NCBI GenBank assembly: GCA_003024985.2
Contig: PXIH01S0021610.1
From: Euperipatoides rowelli
Lineage: Eukaryota; Onychophora; Udeonychophora; Euonychophora; Peripatopsidae
Reading direction: 5' to 3' (one strand)
DNA length: 11,972 nucleotides
Shown here: positions 1-8,096 of the stretch, piece by piece
Layout: every line of letters starts with the position of its first letter
How positions within the stretch are numbered: the stretch's first letter is position 1
The notes under the pieces: generated by a model
What the model was told of the DNA's origin: nothing
What the model saw: the letters and a program-made list of their open reading frames with translations, nothing else
The model's database searches: none
Translations under genes and position numbers: made by a program

Positions 1-208
1 CTAACATGAACATTTCTCAAAGACCTACTTGCTATAATTTTGACATGCATAATTTTTTCCATTTTTATGCTTGTGTAGCCCACTATCAAAACAAGCAAAG
101 TACCTCACTATCCAGGTATGTTGAAGACCATAGTTAATACTCTAGTCAGCATACCTAAGTGCAATGCACTCACTTTACCATACTACACAGTATAAAAAGG
201 CAGGGGAG

Positions 209-261
209 AACATTGTTAGCCCTAAAACTCCTACAAAATAACTTACTGAGCTAACAATGTT
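209..261. repeat. 12-bp perfect inverted repeat (hairpin)
   Basis: AACATTGTTAGC at 209-220 is exactly reverse-complementary to GCTAACAATGTT at 250-261, with a 29-base loop. The pairing stops abruptly on the outer side. A weaker 8-bp pair (AAGAAACT 266-273, AGTTTCTT 294-301) follows immediately. It could be the centre of an old foldback element or chance in AT-rich DNA. No function can be assigned. Confidence 0.55.
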
Positions 262-692
262 ATCAAAGAAACTAATTAGAAATTTAATCGACGAGTTTCT
301 TACCTTCTGACAAGTTTAAATATTGTGATACTTGCTACATTACTATAACAATCCTTCTCATCAGTTTCGAAGAATAAAAATAACTTTACAATCTGCTCTA
401 CACTATACAATAGATAAGACAACATACTTAAGAATAAATTCAAAACAAAAAGAACAATGATGTTTCTCTAAATTAAGAAAAACATCAACAAAGGACTTAG
501 ATTTAAAATTTAGTCCAAGATCATTTTTTCATGAGCTTTTTAATAACTACAAAAAATTGAGTTTTTCAAAAAAAAAAAAATCCTAGCCTCCTTATCTTTA
601 ATCCCTCATATTAAGTTTCTTTATCATTTTTAATTTAAAAAAAATTCTAAGACACTAATCTGGAGAGTCACACCTTGCCTTAAAATTTTTTG

Positions 693-718
693 CCCCCCCC
701 CCCCCCCAAAAAAAAAAA
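693..718. repeat. C15 then A11 homopolymer junction
   Basis: Fifteen C residues (693-707) run directly into eleven A residues (708-718). Similar C-runs occur at 5616-5627 and 5878-5891. Such tracts are slippage-prone and their lengths are unreliable in assemblies. On the minus strand they are long G runs. Confidence 0.9.
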
Positions 719-1424
719 TGGTTCAAGTTCAAAAATAACAATAGACCAACATTACAATTTACTGGTTTCTGTTACATATAAAAAAAATACATAGCCTAGC
801 TAACTTTTTGATAACAGAAAAAACGATGAATTACCAAGTTACACCCACACCATGTTTATCTAAACATTACCACTTTGTACAATCTTTACTAGCTAGACAA
901 TTTGGATCATCTGGAACAGTCTCTTGGAAATGGATACAAACTGTGTGTGTGAAAGAAAGTTCGAAGTGACATGCTTGTTGACAGGAAACAGTTTAAAATC
1001 ATCAAGAGATAATAACACAATGTTCATGCAGAATATGGTATTAAAATATAACGGTGAGTGTACTTTATTTAAGTATAAATTAAGACAAGATGAATAAGGC
1101 CCAAACTCCAAGGTTTGGCCTAGGGTGATTGTAGTAAGAAGAGTCGTTCATAACTTTAGCTTAAACTGATGTAGCCTACATTAACCAGAAAAACGTTTGG
1201 AGTAAATCTGGCCCCAACCAAATTGCTATCCAGGTTGGGTAAAACATTTTAAACAAGGAATTCGTGCTCATACCTAAATTTTACTATAAAATTAGTTTTT
1301 CTTGTTTGTTTAATTATGGCAGGTTATTATGATCATCTGCAGTGAGAATTGCAATCTGGAATAGCTTCATCCTGTGAATATTTTTAGTGACTGAATTATA
1401 GAATATTATAAAGGAGAAATATGC

Positions 1425-1704
1425 ATGGTTATAAAAAATCCATGCGCTGTATGTCAGAGGCCTGTTGCAGTCACTCACCGAGCAGTCTTATGTGATGGAT
1501 GCGAGAAATGGGTGCATATAAAGTGTGACAGGACTACTCCAATACTATATGATGAAAAAAAATGAATTTAAATATAAATGTATTAAATGCCTTTTCGATC
1601 ATCTGCCATTATGGGAGAGGGAAAACGATGATGATTACTCGATTTGTAATGTACGTGTCAGACATAGAGATGCAATTGAAAATGATAGTATTGTATTTAA
1701 TTAA
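1425..1704 (+). pseudogene. LINE N-terminal PHD finger (frameshifted)
   Basis: The frame from ATG 1425 gives 46 codons to TGA 1563-1565. One extra A in an A8 run causes that stop, and the next frame (from 1564) continues the domain to TAA 1702-1704. Together they show the C4HC3 pattern of a PHD finger: C-AV-C, C-DG-C, H-IK-C and C-IK-C, with the typical W two residues before the His (EKWVHIKC). PHD fingers of this kind are known at the N terminus of some CR1/L2-like LINE proteins, where a role in nucleic-acid, protein or chromatin binding has been proposed. The endonuclease begins only about 15 codons after the end of this segment, so finger and enzyme were probably one polypeptide. A host PHD gene is unlikely because no other host-type domain follows. 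Confidence 0.8.
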
Positions 1705-2577
1705 GACATGAGAATATCAACATTTATATTTGCTAATGTCAGAAGTTTTTTTACCAAAATTTGATGAAATTAGTACTTTTATAACAAAGAAAAAACCAAA
1801 AATGGTATGAATATTGGAATCCTGGCTGGATGGTTCTACTTCAAATGATATTATAAACACTGAAGAATATAATATGATAAGGAGTGATAGAGACAGTGAC
1901 TGTTATGGAGACAGTGTTTTATTGTATCTTGCAGATTCTATTGAATTTGAGGAACTGACCTATCTTTCTAATCATGTAGCATTTGAATCGGTTTGGATAT
2001 CTATGAGATTATCTCAGGGTGAACTGATAAAATTTGGGGTTGATATATTGACCATCACAGACAATAAACTTTTTGTTTGAACTCAGATCAACATTGGAAG
2101 ATATACATTGTACAGCCTTACACAATACTGATGGGTGACTTTAATTTGGATTTATTGGAGACTTCAGTGGGTTCTACTGGATTTAAAAACCTATTTAATG
2201 AATATGAATATATAGAGCTCGTAGACAGACCAACTCAAATAACATCAATTTCAGAGACTTGTATTAACCTTGTGTGGTCCAATAGGCCTAACTTGATAAG
2301 TGTAACATCATTAGCAAATGGATTTGGGGATCATCAGATGATTACAGGATTAATAAACTTGGGATTACCAAAAATGAAGAAATTCTCTTATATAGCAAGA
2401 TCCCTAAAGAAGTTAAATGGAGACTTGTTTATTAAGGATTTAGAATTACTGCATTGGCAGAACATCCCTTTAATTGATGATATTGATGAAATGGTGGATG
2501 AGTTTTATGAGTTATTAAACAAGACATTAGATAAACATGCCCCTACTATAAGAGTGGGGAAATGCAAATTCCATTAA
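1705..2577 (+). pseudogene. LINE APE-type endonuclease domain (broken)
   Basis: The segment matches the apurinic-like endonuclease that nicks target DNA to prime LINE reverse transcription. In order: ANVRS at the start of the fold (about 1729-1746); an E-S-WLDG segment (1814 on) equivalent to the usual TETWLDG; a broken G-V-x-Y-R-P region near 2037-2056; MGDFNLD (2131-2151), with the Asp and Asn of the catalytic strand; RPTQITS and ETCINLVW; and GDH (2326-2334), the conserved Asp-His pair near the domain end. The frames used are 1, then 2 (1760-2080), then 0 (about 2052-2125), then 1 (about 2128-2577). Stops interrupt at 1702, 1808 and 2578. The frame ends in a HAPTIRVGK segment, which in relatives marks the join to the linker before the reverse transcriptase. 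Confidence 0.88.
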
Positions 2578-2998
2578 AAAAAGACCTTGAATCATGGATG
2601 AAATAATAGGGTAAATTGCAAAGAAAAATTTTGCACATACTTTAGCACTAAAAGGAGATTACCAATTATGGAATCATTATAAGAAACTAAAAAAATGGGT
2701 TGAACCACAAAATTAAAAAGGCAAAATCTGAATATTATAAATTGCAGTTAGATGAGGCTCAAAAAGACAGTAAAAAGATCTGGAAGACCATTGGAGATCT
2801 AACAGGAAAAAAAGAAATTAAATTGCACAGGGGACCCACTTAGACTTCCTCCACATCAGCTTAACTAATATTTTGCTAACGTTTGAAGACTGGAGAAGAG
2901 ATATCTGGAACATAAAAAAATTCCAGGAAACATTGGGAATGGAAGAGTTTCAATAGAGAATCATTCATTTAAGTTTAATCCTATAGGCTATAACTGAA
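2578..2998 (+). pseudogene. LINE linker between endonuclease and RT
   Basis: After the TAA at 2575-2577 the basic linker continues in broken frames. The clearest part runs from 2703 to TAG 2841-2843 and reads as a Lys-rich helix (NHKIKKAKSEYYKLQ, then KKIWKTIGDLTGKK). That matches the conserved W-x-x-I/L segment before the RT in CR1/Jockey-type elements. From 2844 to about 2990 I can follow only scattered traces. No catalytic residues are expected here. The stretch is more degraded than its neighbours. Confidence 0.75.
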
Positions 2999-3847
2999 AG
3001 CAGTTTGCAGGAACTAATCAAAAAGTCCATTAATTCAAATACTTGAGGACCTGATAATATAGTTATAAAGATATTAAAATTGGCAATGCCTATCTTATGT
3101 AAGCCTTTAACTTATATATTTAACTTTTCCCTTCTAACAGTGACTTTTCCTACACTTTGGAATAAATCATACATAACTCCCATATTTAAGGTAGGTTAAA
3201 AAAATTATCTGGTCAATTACAGGCCTATAGCCCTTCTTCCTGTAATGGGAAAACTTTTGGAAAAAGTGGCTCATAGCAACTATCTACCTTCTTGGAATCT
3301 AGACGACTAATAAACAATCTACAATGTGGATTCAGAAAGACCCATTTAACGACAACTTGCCTGGTGAAACTAGTTAATGACCTTAGGATACAGCTGGACG
3401 TGGGAAATATATTCCCTCGATTTATCTAAAACTTTTGACACTATTCCACATGATGTACTCATTCAAAGAATGAACAATCTCCCATTGAATAATCAATGTA
3501 TTAATTGGTTCAATAGTTATTTGAAGAACCGATCACATTCTGTAAAGACAAGAGATGGTCAGTCTGCTTATACTGAAGCACTATATGGAATAGCTTAGGG
3601 CTCGATATTGGCCCCAATTCTCTTCAATATTTATTTAAACCCTATATTTGGTATTCATCTGTCTTCAAATTTGATTCTGTTTGCAGACGATGTGACACTG
3701 TATAAAAGTGGACCTAATATGAATGATATAATAGAAACAGTAAATTCAGACCTAACAGAGATCGATAAATTGCTGGAACGAAACTATTTAATCTTGAATT
3801 CTAAAAAAATCATCCTCAATTTTTGTTGGTACAAAGAAAATAATTAA
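2999..3847 (+). pseudogene. LINE reverse transcriptase domain (stops, frameshifts)
   Basis: The RT fingers and palm are easily followed. Frame 2 (2999-3310) gives SSLQELIKKSINSNT, a TGA, GPDN, WNKSYITPIFK, a TAA, then NYRPIALLPVMGKLLEK. Frame 1 (about 3289-3426) gives NNLQCGFRKTHLTTT. Frame 2 again (about 3400-3847) gives SLDLSKTFDTIPHD, with the motif A catalytic Asp at 3419-3421, and then the AxGSILAPILFNIYLN loop with TAG 3596-3598, probably an old CAG Gln. LFADDVTLY follows, with motif C Asp-Asp at 3686-3691. All catalytic aspartates survive, but the stops and frameshifts make the copy non-coding. The domain would copy the element RNA at the nicked target site. Confidence 0.93.
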
Positions 3848-4495
3848 ATCAATACTTAATTCGAAAAAGATAAAAATTGGAGAAAATGAAATACCACCCC
3901 AGGAAATTCCTAAAGTATTGGGTTTGACTTTAGCTAGCCATCTTACTTGGAATACCCTTGTATTCAATATTTGTAAAAAATCAATGGTACTAAATAAACT
4001 TTTGTTTAGACTACGTAGAAATCTGCAGAGAGAACAGTTGTGCTTAATATATCATAGTATAATAATGACAAGAATTAACTATTGTGATGTTATTTGGGGA
4101 TCTTGTTCTACACAATTAATAAAAAAAATTCAATCCATTTCTATTCTGGCCACCAGATTCATAGTTTTTGGAGCTGGTCCAAGTAATGCGACTTGGGCCA
4201 AAACAGAATTGGAATGGATTTCTATTTTTAAACTAAGACTTTACACATGGGGACTCTGATCTGGAAGATAAAACATTGTGGTTCTCCTAATTATTTATAT
4301 GATTTGCTCAGTCCATTGAGGGTCATTCATGGTTACGAATCAAGACTCTCAACCAATGATGGCTTGTTTGTAACAAGGATGAGAACATCAAATGGGCAAC
4401 TAGAATTTTACAGTGAAGCTCCTAGACTGTGGAATGAAATTTCTCCTTCAATCAGGAAATCTGTACGTCACAACTTTCAGAACAAATTTTTTTAA
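3848..4495 (+). pseudogene. LINE C-terminal region after RT
   Basis: A frameshift near the A7 run at about 3802-3808 moves reading to frame 0. There it gives GTKKIIKSILNSKKI, then PKVLGLTLASHLTW, the thumb and post-RT region. This continues through LRRNLQREQLCLIYHSII and RINYCDVIWGSCS, an arrangement typical of CR1/L2/Jockey RTs. A second shift at about 4245-4259 moves to frame 2, which ends at TAA 4493-4495 after APRLWNEISPSIRKSVRHNFQNKF. That segment is the usual C terminus of these proteins, so the 3' end of the ORF is complete. About 120 bases of 3' UTR follow before the hairpin. Confidence 0.88.
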
Positions 4496-4616
4496 ATATT
4501 TATTGAATGAATAATTACAACAAGTAAGGTTGTTGATTATTAACTGTTTGTAACTTAGTTTTTTAATGTTTATTCTTAGATGTTTAATTTTAACTTTCTA
4601 ATCACATTGGAACATA

Positions 4617-4633
4617 GGACCTGGTGAAGGTCC
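4617..4633 (+). other. LINE 3'-UTR stem-loop
   Basis: GGACCT (4617-4622) is perfectly complementary to AGGTCC (4628-4633) around the five-base loop GGTGA. It lies about ten bases before the ATT tail. L2-type LINEs such as the eel and zebrafish L2 elements have a 3' stem-loop followed by a short tandem repeat, which their RT recognises. The position here fits that model. The function is inferred from position only. Confidence 0.7.
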
Positions 4634-4643
4634 CAAAATTTTA

Positions 4644-4725
<82 letters not shown>
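4644..4725 (+). repeat. (ATT)n microsatellite tail of the LINE
   Basis: About 82 bases of ATT repeats carry one phase slip (an extra T near 4690-4692), and plain sequence resumes at CAGTAATTAATC. Tandem trinucleotide tails are made by template slippage during LINE insertion, and later expansion as a microsatellite is likely. The element ends here. Confidence 0.93.
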
Positions 4726-4728
<3 letters not shown>

Positions 4729-6069
4729 TAATTAATCAATAACAGAACACAGGAAACTGGTGGTACAGCCAGTAATGGCAGATGTAGAAGCTGTTCTCAA
4801 ATTTTTACTAATTGAGGCAGTTTAAGGAAAAGATCAACAGGTTACACATGAATTTAAAAGTCTATAGAGGTTTTTATAAGAGTTCATTTTAAATTTAGCG
4901 AGATATAGGCTACACACAATTTGTTAACATGGCTGGATATGTCGGAGTTCAAAATTCACACACAATTTGAAGGTATGATTTTCCCCTTAATTTCACTGCT
5001 TTATACAATAAAAAAAAACTCATTTCACAGTTTTAATTACTAGGAGAAAAAAAAATATAATTTGATTTCACACCAAAGTTTGTAAGCTATTCCAAAAATT
5101 ACAACATATAATTTTGAATCTCATATCCATAAAGGGCTAGAGATACAAATTTTCTAACGATGTTATTAATTTTGTTTTGGTTTATGTACAGTGTACAATA
5201 TCCTAATACAATAAAAAGCAATAGATATATATACAAAAACAATTGACAGGTTACAAAAATTTCATTTGAATATTGTCTCTACCAAAATCCTTTTGATCAG
5301 TGTTTAAGAAAAAAACTCCCTCTCCAGATCAGTGACCCAATTTATTTCTATGTTAAAAATATATTTAAACACTAACATGTGTTTCCTTTCTTTTGATATT
5401 CCTGCATTTCATTTACTAATTTTACAACAGAATTCTACTTCAAAAACAAGAAAAAATCTTTCAGTTAAATTTTAATTTTAAAACTTATATTGATGACTAT
5501 CAAACAATAATGTATAGCTAGGTTTAGGTTTGATTGTAATTTCAGAAAAACAATAAAATAAAAAAAACAGGTGTGCAGGCAAGAATAGGTCCATTCATTT
5601 AAAACAACCTCCCTTCCCCCCCCCCCCTTATATCAGTTTAAATTTTCATCCTACTGCAAATACAATTGCTATCCGAGTACTATTTTCATTTGATAAAATA
5701 ATTCATTACTAAATTTTAGTGACAGAGAATAGATTTAAGCCCTACAAAACTGATAAAAAAAATTTTTAATGCAAATATTCAGTTGACCCAACTATCTATT
5801 TGAAAAAAAAAAAATTGTATAAAAAAAAATAGTCTCAAGAGAAAATGTAGTCAAGGCCTGTTTAATATGCCTCCCCTCCCCCCCCCCCCCCATATGTGTT
5901 GGCAAATGAGCCAAGTGATTAAATTCTGCAATATCCATATAATTATTATTTTTAAAATAAATTCTGTTAACTTTTTTATAATTTTAGTGTTAAAATCAGC
6001 AGCCATATACAGTTGATATTAACTATGATAAGACCAATCATATCAGCTACCAATACCAGATTCACCACC
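4726..6069. other. AT-rich spacer with two poly-C tracts
   Basis: No coding signal or recognisable repeat boundary was found on either strand. C12 at 5616-5627 and C14 at 5878-5891 lie in pyrimidine-rich contexts (CCTCCCTTC and CCTCCCCTC lead-ins). Several short A runs are present. The last hundred bases or so could be diverged remains of the minus-strand LINE fragment that follows, but no motif can be read. Confidence 0.55.
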
Positions 6070-6405
6070 AAATTATTGGGGCCATAGTAATTACATAATA
6101 TAATAGTTTCACCGTTTACTATCAACTCAAAATCAATAACTGTAATCAATACCTTGATATTTGATACTTGTAAAATTTTTGATTGGCTCTAAATAGGAAC
6201 CCTTTATTACTATATATACTTTTTCCAAAACCAAAATACTCAAGTTGACTACATTATTACACTTCCGTTTAGTTTGCTGTAGTAGGCATATATCTATCTT
6301 GTTTTGAATTGAATTATAATATTTCGGCCTATTTCTCTTGGTGTAAGCATTTATTCCTTGAATATTTAAGGAGCATAATTTAATTTCTCTATCCATATTT
6401 GACAC
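6070..6405 (-). pseudogene. Endonuclease fragment of a second LINE lineage
   Basis: On the minus strand the frame from about 6396 (ATG of MDREIK) reads KLCSLNIQGINAYTKRN, then KIDICLLQQTK. This is the N-terminal half of an APE endonuclease, where relatives have DI-x-LLQET. The catalytic Glu codon appears as Gln (CAA on the minus strand, 6274-6276). The frame stops at 6133-6135, but a one-base shift restores VIDFELIVNGE and CNYYGPNN (6072-6092), the expected Y-G/A-P-N strand. The motif style (QGIN, YYGPN) resembles L1/Tx1-like elements and differs from the NVRS and GDFN style of the 1425-4725 LINE, so this is not a piece of the same family. No RT follows downstream (toward lower coordinates), so only about 340 bases survive. 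Confidence 0.72.
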
Positions 6406-7144
6406 TGTATATAAATATTTTTAGTTAATTTAAAAAATTGTTATAAACATACTTATTATAATTATAAACAAAGCAATATATTCTTCATGATGAAAAACAC
6501 ACTAAGCTATGAAGCTGACAAATATAAAGATAGGGTAAAGAATTAAATTTAATTCATTTAAGTTTGTAATTGTAAATAATGTCTCTCTAAGTCCACTAGA
6601 AAATCCAATAAAGAAAAATAAATTGTATAATCTGACCTTAGATGCAAGCAACCACAAATCACATTGCAATAAAAATAATTTAATAATAAAAAATAAATAT
6701 GAATAATTATAAATAATAACCAGTGAAGCTCACTAAATGAACACCAGCTATAGCTCTTTTGAAAAAACATTTACTAAAATCAAAGTTATAAAGTATAAAT
6801 ATAAAGCATATCAATTTGCTTTCTATATACCAGTCAACAACTCTACTAGCCTACTATTATGTATAATCTATATTTTTGTCATCATTTTCAGTTTTTAATT
6901 TTTTGACCCCCACCCTGGCTAAATGATCTTTTGAAGCTACCTTGCCAACATTAGCATAAATTCAAATATCTCTATCTTTATTTACTTCTGTCTGTAAATA
7001 CAGCTTAACCTGTGTTTATCAGTCTGATAGACAGCATGTTCACTATTATTGTCTTTATCTGTTTCATCTGTCTCTGCAGTAATAGCACCAAGCTGATAGA
7101 TCATTTGCTTATATCCATACTATCTGCTTATCCATAAATCGGAT
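6406..7144. other. AT-rich spacer, nothing recognised
   Basis: Only low-complexity AT sequence is seen. A 70-codon minus-strand open frame at 6558-6770 is rich in Leu, Phe, Tyr and Ile, with no motif, and its start lies in plain spacer, so I do not call it. 6880-7140 is slightly less AT-rich but has no repeat boundary, splice context or protein signal I can defend. Confidence 0.5.
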
Positions 7145-7348
7145 TTAAAGGTCAAATGTAACGGATTTTTTTTAATTTTTTTTAATTATTGATTTTCAAA
7201 GATTTTTACTAAAAAAAAATTTCCACCAGAAAAAAAAAAAAATTAAAAAAAAAAAAGTTATTTACAATTCAATTTNATTCTTTTTTTATAGTAATTATCT
7301 TTAAAAATCAATAATAATAAAAAAAAATCCATTACATTTGACCTTTAA
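7145..7348. mobile_element. Short TTAA-flanked foldback MITE (204 bp)
   Basis: TTAA at 7145-7148 and TTAA at 7345-7348 bracket inverted ends: AGGTCAAATGTAACGG on the left, and on the right the complement with one mismatch (CCATTACATTTGACCT). The arms continue inward: ATTGATTTTCAAAGA (left) mirrors TCTTTAAAAATCAAT (right), so almost the whole element can fold on itself. It has no coding capacity. The TTAA duplication suggests a piggyBac- or Kolobok-like helper. TA with a TIR starting AAGGTC (Tc1/mariner style) cannot be excluded because TTAA contains TA. The same arms occur in the longer element at 8097-8764. An N at 7276 marks an unresolved base in the middle. Confidence 0.85.
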
Positions 7349-7919
7349 TTTATGTAAGACTAATAGTTTGAAATATATAGATTGTGATTATAAGAGAATT
7401 ATTTGTGGGGTTTGTGATTTAAGGGTGGTTGTTGTTTGAAATATAAAATGATTTTGTTACTCTAGATTAAAACCCATTTAAATGGAATTTTATTTTTTAG
7501 TATAAATTGTCAAGGACTATATTTGTTTTTAATGTAATCTAAAATTTGTAAAGATTATAATTTGATGAAAAAGAAAAGTATATTATCATTTTTATTGTTT
7601 TTTGGATCTTTATGATTCAATGTAAGAGATACTATCACTATAGATTTTTTAATTTGATGTAGCCTATTATTAAATCTTATTTTCATTGTAATCTATTTAG
7701 ATCTAGAGATATATGTATTAAGTTGATTTACAGATATACAGGAGAATATACCCCGTGTCCGCTATTTGTTTCATAATGCATATATTGATTTGTAACGAAT
7801 AAAGTTTTTTTTTTTTTTATTTTTAAAAAAATCCACATGAATAACCTTAATTAAAAAAATAAAAATTCTTGCATTATATTTGCACTATAACAAAAGAAAT
7901 CATAATAGTGAAGTGATTC
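7349..7919. other. AT-rich spacer between elements
   Basis: No gene was found. AATAAA at 7798-7803 is followed directly by a long T run (from about 7805). This could be a polyadenylation-type remnant or chance. The slightly GC-richer stretch 7745-7775 has no recognisable motif. The rest is simple AT sequence. Confidence 0.5.
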
Positions 7920-7924
7920 ATTAT

Positions 7925-8032
7925 TTTTTTTACGACCTGGAATCAAACTCGGAACTAACCAATCCCAACTTCCGGTATATATGTCTAGGTCAGATTAATC
8001 AGTTAGCATAACCTCATAACCAATCTGACAGA
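7925..8032 (-). mobile_element. Possible tRNA-derived SINE head (minus strand)
   Basis: Read on the minus strand, TGGTTATGAGG (8022-8012) resembles a pol III A box (TRGYNNARNNG, one mismatch). GTTTGATTCC (7948-7939) resembles a B box (GWTCRANNC, one mismatch). The stretch is clearly more GC-rich than its surroundings and has tRNA-like phrases, such as ACCGGAAGTTGGGA and a closing CAGGTCG, followed by an A-rich run. The box spacing, about 73 bases, is longer than in a tRNA (about 44), so either an insertion or a composite is needed. A true tRNA gene is unlikely because no acceptor stem pairs. The identification is tentative. Confidence 0.42.
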
Positions 8033-8096
8033 CATTTTGAATTGATTTAACTTCTAAATAAAATGCATATTTAACATGAATTTTAGTTGACCATAT

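Larger units (their letters stand above)
1..1424. other. AT-rich spacer, no supported gene
   Basis: I see no convincing coding region here. The only open frame of any length is a 72-codon minus-strand one at 893-1111, of low-complexity composition and without recognisable motifs, which I treat as chance. The stretch holds a 12-bp perfect inverted repeat (209-220 with 250-261), a C15/A11 homopolymer junction (693-718) and a short palindrome, ATGTAGCCTACAT, at 1169-1181. The 5' part of the LINE that follows may begin somewhere in the last few hundred bases, but no boundary or target duplication can be fixed. Confidence 0.6.
1425..4725 (+). mobile_element. Degenerate CR1/L2-group LINE (non-LTR retrotransposon)
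   Basis: This is a nearly full-length but inactive LINE on the plus strand. Reading in shifting frames gives, in order, a PHD finger, an APE-type endonuclease, a linker, a reverse transcriptase with FADD, and the C-terminal region usual in CR1/L2/Jockey-like elements. A 3' hairpin and an (ATT)n tail close it. The coding part passes through all three forward frames, with about nine or more lesions. Some lie in homopolymers (A8 near 1556-1562, T7 near 1746) and others are nonsense codons in conserved motifs (TGA 1808-1810, TGA in the SGPDN motif near 3044, TAG 3596-3598). The nonsense changes argue for real decay rather than only sequencing error. The apparent order PHD-EN-RT in one reading succession suggests a single long ORF. 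The 5' limit is unknown because sequence before 1425 shows no recognisable element feature, and no target-site duplication was found. Clade assignment (CR1 versus L2 or relatives) is by motif memory. Confidence 0.92.

Noticed and set aside
893-1111. 72-codon minus-strand open frame
   Set aside because: Low-complexity composition, no motif, no splice or promoter context; chance frame.
1425-1704. Host chromatin gene encoding a PHD finger
   Set aside because: The endonuclease and RT of a LINE follow at once in the same strand, and PHD fingers are known in such elements.
1300-4745. Target-site duplication around the LINE
   Set aside because: The sequence after the ATT tail (CAGTAATTAATC) has no convincing copy upstream, and the 5' end is undefined.
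6558-6770. 70-codon minus-strand open frame rich in hydrophobic residues
   Set aside because: The composition simply reflects AT-rich codons. No domain, and not part of the endonuclease fragment at 6070-6405.
7939-8022. Functional tRNA gene on the minus strand
   Set aside because: No pairing acceptor stem, box spacing too long, and two box mismatches; SINE-like remnant preferred.
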